DNA of 64,000 nt from Bathymodiolus brooksi (GCA_963680875.1 OY804590.1:25172640-25236639), one strand, 5' to 3'. Positions 48,201 to 59,560 are shown, counted from the stretch's first letter. Numbers and translations: made by a program. The notes: generated from the sequence alone by a model not told the origin.

Positions 48201-51108
48201 TTCGTTTATCGGGCCTCACCTTACCTCTTAGTCAAATAGGTTTCTGTTATCGGCCCTAACCTTATCTCTTAATCAAATAGGTTTCTGTTATCGGCCCTAA
48301 CCTTATCTCTTAATCAAATGGGTTTCTTTTATCGTCCCTAACCTTTCCTCTTAGTCAAATAGGTTTCTTGTATCGTGTCCTAACTTTACCTCTTAGTCAA
48401 ATAAGTTTCTTTTATCGGCCCTAACCTTACCTTTTAGTCAAATAGGTATCTTTTATTGGCCCTAACCTTACTTCTTAGTCAAATAGACTTCTTTTATCGA
48501 CTTAATTTTACCTCTTAGTCAAATAGGTTTCTTTTCTTTATACTTAGAGAAAAGATACTCTAATATTGGCCCTAACCTTTCCTCTTAGTCAAATATATTT
48601 CTTGTATTGGCCCTAACCTTTACTCTTAGTCAAATAGGTTTTTTTATCGGCCCTAACCTTATATCTTAGTCAAATAGGTTTCTGTTATCGGCCCTAACCT
48701 TATCTCTTAATCAAATAGGTTTCTTTTATCGGCCCTAACCTTACCTCTTAGTCAAAAAGGTTTCTTTTATCGATCCTAGCCTTACCTCTTAGTCAAATAG
48801 GTTTTTTTGTATTGGCCCTAGCCTTACCTCTTAGTCAAATAGGTTTCTTGTATCGGCCCTAACCTTACCTCTTAGTCAAATATGTTTCTTTTATCGGCGC
48901 TAACCTCACCTCTTAGTCAAATAGGTTTCTTGTATTGGCCCTAACCTTACCTCTTACTCAAATAGGCTTCTTTTATCGGTCCTAACCTTACCTCTTAGTC
49001 AAATAGGTTTCTGGTATCACCCTAACCTTATCTCTTAATCAAATAGGTTTCTTTTATCGGCCCTAGCCTTACCTCTTAGTCAAATATGTTGGTTTTATCG
49101 ACCCTAACCTTACCTCTTAGTCAAATAGGTTTCTTGTACTGGCCCTAACCTTACCTCTTAGTCAAATATATTTCTTTTATTGGCACAAACCTTACCTCCT
49201 GGTCAAATATGTTTCTTTTATCGGCTCTAACCATGTCTCTTAGTCAAATAGGCTTCTTTTATCGACCCTAACATTACCTCTTAGTCAAATAGGTTTCTTT
49301 TATCGCCCCTAACCTTACCTCTTAGTCAAATAGGTTTCTTTTATCGGCCCTAACCTTACCTCTTAGTCAAATATGTTTCTTTTATCGACCCTAACCTTAC
49401 TTCTTAGTCAAATAGGTTTCTTTCATAGGCCCTAACCTTACTTCGTAGTCAAATGGGTTTCTTTTATAGACTCTAATTTGACCTCTTAGTCAAATAGGTT
49501 TCTTTTATCGGTCCTAACCTTACTTCGTAGTCAAATAGGTTTCTTGCATAGGCCCTAACCTTACTTCGTAGACAAATAGATTTCTTTTATAGGCCTTAAG
49601 CTTACCTCTAAATCAAATATGTTCTTTTAACGTCCCTAACATTACCTCTTAGTCCAATATGTTTATTTTATTGGCCCTAACCTTACCTCTTAGTCATATA
49701 GGTTTCTTTTATCAGACCTAACTTTTCCTCTTAGTCAAATAGGTTTCTGTTATCGACCCTAACCTTACCTCTTAGTCAAATAGGTTTCTTTTATCGGCCC
49801 TAAACTTACCTCTTAGTCAAATATGTTTCTTTTATCGGCCCTAACCTTACCTCTTACTCAAATAGCTTTCTTTTATCGGCCCTAACCTTACCTCTTAGTC
49901 AAATAGGTTTCTTGTATCGGCCCTAACTTTCCTCTTAGTCAAAAAAGTTTCTGTTATCGGCCCAAACCTTACCTCTTAGTCAAATAGGTTTATTCTTATC
50001 GATCCTAACCTTACCTCTTAGTCAAATAGGTTTCTTTTATCGCCCCTAACCTTATCTCTTATTCAAATAGGTTTCTTTTATAGGCCCTAACCTTACCTCT
50101 TAGTCAAATAGGTTTCTTTTTTCGGCCCTAACCTTACCTCTTGATTAAATATGGTTTTTTTTCTTAATACTTAGAGAAAAGATACTCTTTTATCGGCCCT
50201 AACCTTACCTCTTAGTCAAATGGGTTTCTTTTATCGGCCCTAACCTTACCTCTTAGTCAAATATGTTTCTTTTAACGGCCCCAGCCTTACCTCTTAGTCA
50301 AATATGTTTCTTTTATCGGATATCGGCCCTAACCTTACCTCTTAGTCAAATAGGTTTCTTTTATCAGCCCTAACCTTACCTCATCGTCAAATAGGTTTCT
50401 TGTATCGGCCCTAACTTTACCTCTTAGTCAAATAGGTTCCTGTTATCGGCCCTAAGCTTACCTCTTAGTCAAATATGCTTATTGTTATCGATCCTAATAT
50501 TACCTCTTAGTCAAATAGGTTTCTTTTATCGCCCCTAACCTTATCTTTTAATCAAATAAGTTTCTTTTATCGGCCCTAATCTTACCTCTTAGTCAAATAG
50601 TTTTCTTTTATCGGCCCTAACCTTACCTCTTGATTAAATATGTTTTTTTCTTAATACTTAGAGAAAAGATACTCTTTTATCGGCCCTAACCTTACCTCTT
50701 AGCCAAATAGGTTTCTTTTAACGGCCCTAACCTTACCTCTTAGTCAAATATGTTTCTTTTATCGTCCCTAACCTTACGTCTTAGTCAAATAGGTTTCTTT
50801 TTTCGGCCCTACCCTTACCCCTTACTAAAATATGTTTTTTTCATCGGCCCTATCCTTATATCTTAGTAAAATATTTTTCTTTTATCGGTCCTAATCTTAC
50901 CTCTTAGTCAAATAGATATCTTTTTTCTGCCCTAACCTTACCTCTTAGTCAAATATGTTTCTTTTATCGTCCCAAACCTTATCTCTTAATAAAATATGCT
51001 TCTTTTATCGGCCCTAACCTTACCTCTTAGCAAAATATGTTTTTTTTATCGGCCCTAACCTTATCTCTTAGTGAAATATGTTTCTTTTCTTAATGCTTAG
51101 AGAAAAGT
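36217..51108. repeat. 14.9-kb minisatellite of 41-bp units, inside intron 4
   Basis: About 360 head-to-tail units of 41 bp (plus strand: AGGTTTCTTTTATCGGCCCT, then AACCTTACCTCTTAGTCAAA and T). Units vary by a few substitutions and rare indels. Every consensus unit contains one CCCTAA on the plus strand. On the minus (gene sense) strand each has AAGAGGTAAGG, which resembles a 5' splice site. Variant units with a hairpin insert (TACATTGAGAAAAGATACTC) recur about ten times, one of them at the right boundary. Two adjacent blocks of 2.9 kb (about 39060-41960 and 41960-44860) are nearly identical. No gene is present in the array. Confidence 0.97.
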
Positions 51109-51227
51109 TGTATGCAGAAGTCCATTTTGGGAAATATCCGAACGTGTTATAGACATAAATGACAGGTTTATTTCAGTAATGAACGACAAAGAAGGAAAAA
51201 TTTTTTGTGTGTTTACACGTGCCATAC

Positions 51228-51309
51228 CTTGTATTAGTGCCTTAACAGCTTCAGATTCTCCAGCTTTGTTGAACTCCACAGGGGCAGCATTGTCTGCAGC
51301 ACAAAGTTG
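51228..51309 (-). CDS. Exon 4 of secreted C-type-lectin-like gene
   Basis: The acceptor is ATTGTAG (51311-51310) and the donor is GTATGG. The exon encodes residues 150-176 plus one base, starting QLCAADNAAPVEF and containing AGESEAVKALIQ. The LC (152) and the acidic ESE-x-VKALI helix match the A-x3-C and E-x-E-x3-L helix 2 region of C-type lectin domains. Phase 0 entry and phase 1 exit fit both neighbours. The 14.9-kb array begins only about 120 bp past the donor. Confidence 0.85.
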
Positions 51310-51379
51310 CTACAATATGAAACGTTAATATTCAAATACAAATAACATTAAGATGCTTACCGAGTTCGTTTTTTAAACG

Positions 51380-51645
51380 TGAAACGGTACATGTCCTGAG
51401 TATATGAGTAAAATTGATGGGTATCTGATAAGAAGCAGAAACTGCCTACCATTCCGGAACACCTGAGTTTATCCCTGGTTTTTTTGGGGGAGTTTGTTTG
51501 GTGGGTTCCGTGTTCCTCATTGTTTTCGTTTTCTGTGTTGTATTGTGTTATTTCGCTTGTCTTCAACTTGTGCCTGGTGTGTTCAATGTTACCAGTGTTT
51601 CTGGATTGTCCATTCTTGATTACCCTTTCTCTGTTCTCTAAAGAG
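51380..51645 (+). repeat. Penelope-tail-like dispersed repeat, plus orientation
   Basis: Shares AGAAGCAGAAACTGCCTACC, TGTTCCTCATTG and TCTGGATTGTCCATTCTTGA with the 27645 copy. It faces the minus-oriented fragment at 51650-52075, giving a head-on inverted pair in intron 3. Confidence 0.65.
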
Positions 51646-51649
51646 TGTT

Positions 51650-52075
51650 TTAACACACCAAAGTGGTAATCTGAATCCGTAAATCGAAGGACAGACAACA
51701 TAAACCAAAAGAAAAGGACAAAAGCAATGATCTACAAAGCACTACACAGAAAACTAAAAATCGAATAACACGAACCCCACTAAAAACCGGGAGTGAACTC
51801 CAGAAAGTAAGCAGTTCCCGCTTCACTATTGGCACCCGTCGTGTTACTCTAGTTACAAACCCGGTGATAAGTCATGAATAAGGAAAGGACCAGAAAGTGT
51901 TAGCCACAAGTGGAACATATCCGTGATCATTTGTGACACAGATGTTCCGTAGCAGTTATCCAAGTCAAAACTTTCGAAGTGATGACTTCAACTTAACCAA
52001 TAGGAACCCTTGGTTTAGTAGCTTCCTTGTTAGTAGCAACCAACCGTCTATCAAGGAAATTCTTTACAGCTTTAC
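51650..52075 (-). mobile_element. Penelope-like 3' tail fragment, minus orientation
   Basis: Contains the tail blocks (GGTAATCTGAATCCGTAAAT, ACACGAACCCCACTAAAAAC, CACCCGTCGTGTTACTCTAG) shared with 29165-30000 and a short RT C-terminal remnant near 51920-51990. Confidence 0.65.
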
Positions 52076-53174
52076 AGCAAGTACATATACTTACTGACGC
52101 GTCAAAATAGTTAACAGCAAGTACATATACTTACTGAGGCGTCAAAATAGTTAACAGCAAGTACATATACTTACTGATGCGTCAACGCCGTCTACAACAA
52201 GTACATATACTTACTGATGCGTCAGCACCGCCTCCAACAAGTACATATACCTACTGAAGCGTTAACAGTCTACAAGTACATATACTTACTGATGCGTCAA
52301 CAGCCTACTACAAGTACATATACTCATAGATGCGTCAGCAGTCTACAACAAGTACATATATTTATTGATGCGTCAACACAGTCTACAACAAGTACATATA
52401 CCTACTGATGCGTCAACACAGTCTACTACAAGTACATATACTTACCAATGTGTGAGCACAGTCTACAGCAAGAACAAAAATGTACATATACTCACTGATG
52501 CGCCAACACAGTCTACAAGTACATATACTTACTGATGCGTCAACACAGTCTACAACAAGTACATATACTTACTGATTCGTCAACATAATCTACAACACGT
52601 ACATATACTTACTGATGCGTCAACATAGTCTACATTAAGTACATATACTTACTGATGTGTCAACAGTCTGCAACAAGTACATATACTTACTAATGCGTCA
52701 ACACATTCTACAACAAGTACATATACCTACTGATGCGTCAACACAGTCTACTACAAGTACATATACTTACCAATGTGTGAGCACAGTCTACAGCAAGAAC
52801 AAAAATGTACATATACTCACTGATACGCCAACACAGTCTACAAGTACATATACTTACTGATGCGTCAACACAGTCTACAACAAGTACATATACTTACTGA
52901 TTCGTCAACATAATCTACAACACGTAGATATACTTACTGATGCGTCAACATAGTCTACATTAAGTACATATACTTACTGATGTGTCAACAGTCTGCAACA
53001 AGTACATATACTTACTAATGCGTCAACACAGTCTACATGAAGTACATATACTTACTAATGCGTCAACACAGTCTACATCAAGTACATATACTTACTGATG
53101 AGTCAACACAGTTTACATCAAGTACATATATTACTGATGAGTCAACACAGTTTACAGCAAGTACATATACTTAC
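52076..53174. repeat. 40-bp minisatellite built from the exon 3 splice-donor junction, intron 3
   Basis: About 27 units of roughly 40 bp (GTACATATACTTAC then TGATGCGTCAACACAGTCTA, CAACAA). On the gene (minus) strand each unit reads GACGCATCA|GTAAGTATATG. The real exon 3 boundary reads GACGCATCC|GTAAGTATATG and abuts the array with no gap, so the exon end is effectively the last unit. One block of about 350 bp (near 52400-52700 and 52750-53030) is itself duplicated. Confidence 0.9.
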
Positions 53175-53308
53175 GGATGCGTCAAGAAAATTTACAGGAG
53201 CAGGGGCTCTTATTACTCTGTAACAACTCTGTAATACAGCACCTGCAACACCCGCTGGAATCCCTATTCTCTGGTAATTTGCTGGACAAGCTGGCATTGG
53301 AGTACATG
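53175..53308 (-). CDS. Exon 3 of secreted C-type-lectin-like gene (start of domain)
   Basis: The acceptor TTTATTGTAG and the donor GTAAGT are clear. The exon completes a split proline (105) and encodes residues 106-149: CTPMPACPANYQRIG and VLQSCYRVIRAPAPVNFLDAS. CP-x18-SCY is the usual opening of a long-form C-type lectin domain, and FLDAS stands where the canonical W-x2-A-x3-C begins, with Phe for Trp. The last 20 or so bases of the exon are homologous to the adjoining minisatellite unit. Confidence 0.85.
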
Positions 53309-53326
53309 CTACAATAAAGAGAAAAA

Positions 53327-53450
53327 AAACATAGCATAACAACATAAATTCAAAAAATAAATATAGCATAACAACATAAATGCAAAATAATAAACATAGC
53401 ATAACAACATAAATGCAAAACATAAACATAGTACAACAACATAAATGTTG
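53327..53450. repeat. Short tandem repeat, about 33-bp units, intron 2
   Basis: Four units of CATAGCATAACAACATAAAT followed by A-rich sequence, within 20 bp of the exon 3 acceptor. The overlapping minus-strand frames (hydrophobic, Cys/Tyr-rich) are artefacts of this repeat. Confidence 0.8.
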
Positions 53451-53795
53451 GTAAAAAGCTCATTATAGCTTATGTTATTGTTTATATATACCCGACATAA
53501 AATAAAACTTTTTGTATTTGTATTTGTTGCATGTGGCAATTACAAAAAATGCAAGTCAAAAGTACACATCTAACCACGTGACAACTGACGAAGGTTATTC
53601 CAGAAACGCGTCGTACACACTTAATTCGTGATCTACGTTTTTACTGCTACCCTGGGTCGATACCTCTTCTAGTCCCCATGAGTATCATCCGCCCAGTTGT
53701 CATTGTTTCGGCTTCGGTCTGCTTTACTATATATATTTATTATTGGAATTTACAATAAATATTTGGATTTAAATCTATAATTAAATTTACTTACG

Positions 53796-54755
53796 GGTAT
53801 CATTATATCACTGTGTACATACTGACCCGGCAAAAAATGTTTGGACTCGTGCATATCTAATTCCGGAACGGAACTGGACTGTAAGAAGGCAAGAAGAAGG
53901 TAAGAATTCTGATTATTTATTTGCTTTTTGCATGAACTTGGGGGAAATAAATGCTTTGTTAACCATTTCCTGCTGTCAGATGAAACATTTTGGCTATGTC
54001 ATTGTATATTAATTGAGAAATAAGCGATAATGTACCGTAAAATGACGATCAGCTTAACCCCAACCCGAATTTCGCTCAGTTTCTCTTTGAATTGCTCGCA
54101 TTGAATGGAACGAAATGTATTGAAGGAACGATTGATGAATAAAGATGACAAGAATCGTCACTTTGCACTTTTAATTATTGATATAAGTAAGCACGGGGCG
54201 AAAGGAATGGGTCATGTCAAAATGGCAGGACCCGGTTTCGTGAATGATGCTACAGCTTGATGATCCGGTTTTGTTCCAAAACAAATTACGAACAAACAGG
54301 AACCAAAGCAACAGAAATCCACAGCCACCATTCTTTATACTGTGATACAACATTTCCACAATTGTATCACTTAATAAAACATTCTAGAGAAAATCATCCG
54401 TACCATTGTTATTACTGCAAAATAAAATTCGTCCTATTTGAAGAAGTAATAAAACACTCGACGGAAAACCACGGCTCACTAATGTTGAAAGTTAAATATC
54501 TTTAACTGAATCCATTTAGTTGACATTATGGTTACAAAGGCCATAATTGCAATGTTATTCGAGAGAAAATAAAGGCTTTGGTTCCTGTTTGTAAAGCATT
54601 TATTTCCCCCAAGTTTATGCAAAACACAAATAAATAAACATAATTCTTACCTTCTTCTTGCCTTCTTACAGTCCGGTTCCGTTCCGGAATTAGATATGCA
54701 GGAGTCCAAGCATGTTTTGCCGGGTCAGTTTGTACACTGTATATTATTGATACAT
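53796..54755. mobile_element. Foldback element, about 0.95 kb, with long terminal inverted repeats
   Basis: The left arm (53796 to about 53965) and right arm (about 54580-54755) are inverted copies, better than 90% alike by eye (shared: CATATCTAATTCCGGAACGG, GTAAGAAGGCAAGAAGAAGG, AACTTGGGGGAAATAAATGC). The outermost 25 bp agree less well. The single-copy middle contains one C2H2 zinc-finger frame. It lies in intron 2 of the lectin-like gene. Long TIRs plus a short internal frame suggest a foldback or non-autonomous DNA transposon. Confidence 0.8.
54257..54505 (+). CDS. C2H2 zinc-finger frame inside the foldback element
   Basis: 82 codons from ATG. The second finger is canonical: YHCYYCKIKF with C-x2-C-x12-H-x4-H, ending KHSTENH. 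The first finger (LYCDTTF to KHSRENH) has the same spacing but its first Cys is Ser, one base away from Cys. The frame sits centrally between the inverted arms and ends at a TAA before the right arm. It could be the DNA-binding part of a transposase or a captured zinc-finger exon. No splice site forces either reading. Expression is unproven. Confidence 0.5.
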   Translation: MMIRFCSKTNYEQTGTKATEIHSHHSLYCDTTFPQLYHLIKHSRENHPYHCYYCKIKFVLFEEVIKHSTENHGSLMLKVKYL

Positions 54756-55137
54756 TTGTTTAATATATTATAATGTGTGTTATTTAGTGATATCATAAGT
54801 AAGGTTAAAATCGAGTTTCGACGTCATTTCCTTTATTAACAGGAAATTCCAGATAAGAAAACCGTGAAATTTCTGCCACAAAATAATCGTTCGAGTGTAA
54901 CTCATCCACTACTTACATATTTTTTTGTTCATTGTATGTTGGTAATGCTTCTTGTTTGTCTATTTTCTCCGGATGGGAGTTAATTTGTGTCGGTCATAGC
55001 AGTTAGATATGGCTGACGTCGCTGCGCACAACGAACATTAAGGGTTGAACTTGTAGGACAACATTAGCCTATGTTTTCCAGGGTTATTAGATAAGCAGTA
55101 ACTTTCCATCTCATCAATAGGTGTCTACTATGTCAAT
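54756..55137. other. Intron 2 sequence, no feature seen
   Basis: AT-rich; no repeat or coding motif recognised. Confidence 0.5.
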
Positions 55138-56420
55138 CGGTAGATGTACTTAAGTTATCTACAAGCATGGAAGACCTCAGTGACACTGGTAAATGTAATG
55201 GGGTTATATACTAATCTACAAACATGGAAGACCTCAGTGACACCGGTAGATGTACTGAAGTTATACTTATCTACAAACATGGAAGACCCTAGTGACACCA
55301 GTATGTGCACTGGAGTTATATACTAATCTACAAACATGGAAGACCTCAGTGACACCGGTAGATGTACTGAAGTTATACTTATCTACAAACATGGAAGACC
55401 CTGGTGACACCGGTAGATGTACTGAAATTATGATTATCTACAAACATGGAAGACCTCAGTGACACCGATAGATGTACTGAAGTTAGTCTTATCTACAAAA
55501 ACGGAAAACCCCAGTGACACCAGTATATGTCCTGGAGTTACATACTAATCTACAAACATGGAAGATATCAGTGACACCGGTAGATGTACTGAAGTTATAC
55601 TTATTTACAAACATGGAAGACCTCAGTGACACCGATATATGTACTGACGTTATTCTTATCTACAAACATGGAAGGCCTCAGTGACACCGGTAGATGTACT
55701 GAAGTTATTCTTATCTACAAACTTGGAAGACCTCAGTGACACCAGTAGATAAACTGAAGTTATTCTTATCTACAAACATGGAAGACCTCAGTGACACCGG
55801 TATATGTACTGAAGCTATACTTATCTACAAACATGGAAGACCTCAGTGACACCGGTATATGTACTGAAGTTATTCTTATCTACAAACTTGGAAGACCTCA
55901 GTGACACTGGTATATGTACTGAAGTTATTCTTATCTACAAACATGGAAAACCTCAGTGCCACCGTAGATGTACTGAAGTTATTCTTATCTACAAAAATGG
56001 AATACCTCAGTGACACCGGTAGATGTACTGAAGTTATTCTTATCTACAAACATGGAAGACCTCAGTGACACCGGTAGATGTACTGAAATTATGATTATCT
56101 GCAAACATGGAAGACCTCAGTGACACCGGTATATGTACTGAAGTTATTCTTATCTACAAACATGGAACACTCCAGTGACATCGCTATATGTACTGGAGTT
56201 ATAAACTAATCTACAAACATGGAAGATTTCAGTGAGACCAGTAGATATACTGAAGTTATACTTATTTGCAAACATGAAAAGACCTCAGTGACACCGGTAT
56301 ATGTACTGAAGTTATATACTAATCTACTAACAAGGAAGACCTCAATGACACCGGTAGATGTACTTAGGCTATATACTAATCTACAAACATGGAAGACATC
56401 AGTGACACTGGTATATTACT
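55138..56420. repeat. Minisatellite, about 55-bp units, intron 2
   Basis: About 23 units with CTACAAACATGGAAGACCTC, AGTGACACCGGTAGATGTAC and TGAAGTTATACTTAT. Substitutions are scattered. Frames through it (MEDPSDTS, KLYTNLQTWKTSVT) are read-through of the repeat and not proteins. Confidence 0.95.
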
Positions 56421-56598
56421 TTGCAAACAGGAATTATTGTAGTGGTAGCGGTTGATTACAAAAAATTACTGGACATCATAGAAAAGAACAACTTTGAAAG
56501 GAACACAAGAAATGATGCATACGTCAGTTCAATTCACTCTTTAGTTATTGTCTTTGTTTTGAAAACGTAAATTTAGGAAATCCTAGAATAATGCATAC

Positions 56599-56760
56599 GT
56601 GTTATTGGTGTTGGAAACACTGACATCGGAGGACATACTGGACAAACTCTCGGTGTGGGTACTTGTCTCAAAATCGTAGTTGATCCAGGTAAGACTGTAG
56701 CCCCGGTATTACTACTGCCAGCTATAGCAGCGAGAAGAGCCAGTCCAATCAACGGAGCAG
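56599..56760 (-). CDS. Exon 2 of secreted C-type-lectin-like gene
   Basis: The acceptor CGTTTTCAG and the donor GTATGC are both in phase with their neighbours. It encodes residue 51 (split Ala) to 104 plus one base: a hydrophobic Ala/Leu/Ile stretch (APLIGLALLAAIAG), a Ser/Thr/Gly linker, then Pro/Cys-rich VCPVCPPM leading to the lectin domain. The hydrophobic stretch could be a membrane-like or self-associating segment. Two cysteines (90, 93) lie outside the canonical domain. Confidence 0.85.
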
Positions 56761-58779
56761 CTGAAAACGATAATCATATATGTATGACAATTATTATCAT
56801 AACATTTAACTTAACAAAAAGGCTTGTTTATAATCTATATTATATTTTTCTGAAAATTGCATATTTGTACAGTTGAATCTCTTTATCTCGAAGTTGATGG
56901 GACCGTTGCAAAATGTCGACTTACCCGAAATTCGACTTATTAGATTGTTTAGGTCAAAACAGAAATGCTTTGATAAATAAATTTCAAGAAACAAAACGTT
57001 TAAATAAGAATAATAATTGTATTGTCCAATAGAGGGCCCACAAGGGGCAAAGTCATTACAGTGATTCATAAACAATAACATTAAAAACTAAAAAAATAAA
57101 TATTGTACGTTACAATGAACAAAACTGCCCATAAAATATACTAAATATTTATACTAATAATAATTATAATAATAATTAGGTGCGGTCGACTATGACATTG
57201 TTGGCCACATCAGACATCAATGGTTAATTTACATGTAGTGTAGTAGTCAAGTCCTCCCCGTGTCCTATGCACATGGACAAGTACTGTACGGTAGTTGTAC
57301 AAATGCAGAGGAAACCAATGGCCGGTGCAAATAGGACTATAACACATTCGCACACGCATTATGCATGTGAAATAACTACATTTTCGAAATTAAATTCATA
57401 TAATGTATAAATACTTAAAGAATGCCATGGTTATTCAAATGCAGGGGACACCAATGGTCGATGCTAAAAGGACTTATTAAATAATTAAATATGTGAATCT
57501 ATTACAATTCAAGACTTAGAGTAAGACACATGTATATGTACTATATAAATAAAAACAAAAGCATAAATATAAATGAGCAAAGAGACGATGTGAAAACAAA
57601 ACAGCAAGACACACAACAGACGTTAACAAAAACTTTTTTTGGACCAATTTTTTGTGGGACCAGAAGCAAAGTCAGCGTACTTTATGACGTCATTAACCAT
57701 TTCTGATTAAAGGAATGCTTGTAGAAAAAATCGGTAAGTTCATTGAAAGAATATAATGTAACGCTGAAAGGAAAAGATCTGCATGCCAATAAAAAACAAA
57801 CTATATTTCAGCTTTTTTATTACTAAATTTTCACACAAAAAATATACTTATCAAATGTGATTATCTTAAAAAACGAATAAATCTTTTCAAGATTGATTTT
57901 TTTTCAGAAAGCTAAAAAATATTTCTAAAGGTCAACAAAAATGTCAAGTTGCAAAATCACGAAGTATAAAACTTTACACATTTGGAACTATATTTTTCAC
58001 TCATAATTTTCGTGCTAAATCCAAATAGCAAAAATGTGCGTTTTCCGTGGAAGAGAATGAACTTAACAAACTTGATTTCGGATAAAAAATTACGATTTCT
58101 ACGTAAAATTGTAAAAGTTCAACCAATTTTTCCAGTAAACGTTTTTCCTTATCGACGACAAATAAAGTTGCGCTTCATAAAGTCTTGCTATATTTTTCAG
58201 GGGGAAGTTTTTATTAAAATGAAAATAAATATATAAAAAAACAACAAAAAAGCGAAATAAAAAAACGAGCAAACGATATCAAAGCTTGAAGAAGAAAAAA
58301 GGGGGGGTGCAAATCGAAACAAAAATAAATAAAATATACCAAACCTGAAAAAAATAATGTGTTTCCGCTTACCCGAGCGATCCTAGTTAAAAATGACTTC
58401 ATGACCTTAATTGTTTTGGTGTAATTTTTGAACAAGCACTGCAAATTTATTTAAGCATATTAGCGGAAGCATAGAAACCTTTTTGCATATGAAAAGAGTG
58501 TAGGTCTAATCTTAAAGGGTGTTGTTTACATATGTCGAGATGCAATTTACATCTATTCACTGAACAAAGAATAATAAAACACTCTACTCCCACCCCACCC
58601 CAACCAAACCCAAGTTATGCAAACACAAATAATGGGGGGAAAAAAGATGAAAAAGAAGACGCCAAACATTCTTATCAACGTTAATTATGTGTAATGTCAA
58701 GTGTCGCTAACGTCAACACCACAAAATTGAAAAATAAGAGCAAAACCTCAGAAAATACCAACTTGAAAAACGATGTTCA
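56761..58779. other. Intron 1 sequence; one transposon end
   Basis: Near 56871 CAGTTGAATCTCTTTATCTC resembles a pogo/Tigger-type terminal repeat, but I found no partner end. The rest is AT-rich with a few A-tracts. The frame at 57982-58236 has no motif. Confidence 0.45.
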
Positions 58780-58920
58780 ATTCGTCTTTACCTCCAGTTG
58801 TTTGTAAGAGGGCTCATGTTTTGTTTACGTTATTTGTGTTTGTTTCCGTAATAAGTGTTGGTAAATTGTTTATGTTTTCTACCTGTTTGTTCTGTTTTCT
58901 TCCTTCTATTGACTAGAGTA
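58780..58920 (+). repeat. Fragment of dispersed repeat (Penelope-tail-like)
   Basis: TTTACCTCCAGTTGTTTGTA and TTACGTTATTTGTGTTTG match the copies at 28540 and 27850. Confidence 0.55.
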
Positions 58921-59347
58921 GATTGTTGTTAGCCACACAAGCACTATTAGTTTGTGCATAAAAACATCAGATTACATTTTATGTTGTAGGAGATAGGGTA
59001 TATCTTTCTTTATTATTGTTCTTTTTTTTTGAGGGGCGGGGGGTCCTATTTAGTCAGTCATATGTACTGCTGGTGCCCATTATGGGTGCCTGACAGGATA
59101 GAAATGAGGACATTCCATTGATAATTCCGGCTTACATTGTATCAGAATTTCAGGAATTGAAGTTACAAAGTGATATACACAACATCCATAGTTCTCCATC
59201 GTGTATATGTGTCAATTGGAGGAGGGGGGTTCCAAGAATGGAAAATTTCCATAGATTGCAAGCTTCGATGGAGTGGTTTGAAATTAAGAATAAGAATATT
59301 TCAAAGTTGTATTGATATATGATTTTGGTTTTAAACAGAATGCAGGA

Positions 59348-59526
59348 CAGTCAAACCTGTCTATGTGGTCTCCTCTATTAAGCAATCACTTGTATTAAAA
59401 GGTCACCTTTTTCCTGTTCTATCATAGAAAATTTCATATGAATTGAACCTCTTTAAAGAGGTCACCTGTCTTATAAGACCACTTAATCTTTGTCCCAACG
59501 GTGATCTCTTTATACAGCTTTGACTG
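59348..59526. mobile_element. Pogo/Tigger-like MITE, intron 1
   Basis: The left end CAGTCAAACCTGTCTATGTG and the inverse of the right end (CAGTCAAAGCTGTATAAAGA) share CAGTCAAA-CTGT. The element is about 179 bp with inner GGTCACC repeats (59400, 59460). It is a small non-autonomous mariner/pogo-type element by its termini. Confidence 0.6.
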
Positions 59527-59560
59527 TATTTGAATATTTGGCAATAATACTTTGACTCAC

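Noticed and set aside
36217..51108. Interstitial telomere repeat
   Set aside because: The unit is 41 bp and contains only one TTAGGG; it is not a run of hexamers.
52076..53174. CRISPR-like array of 40-bp repeats
   Set aside because: There are no unique spacers, no cas genes and an animal genome context; it is a plain minisatellite.
55144..56455. Open frames through the intron 2 minisatellite as repeat proteins
   Set aside because: The frames change between units, include stops and lie in the antisense direction of the host gene's intron.
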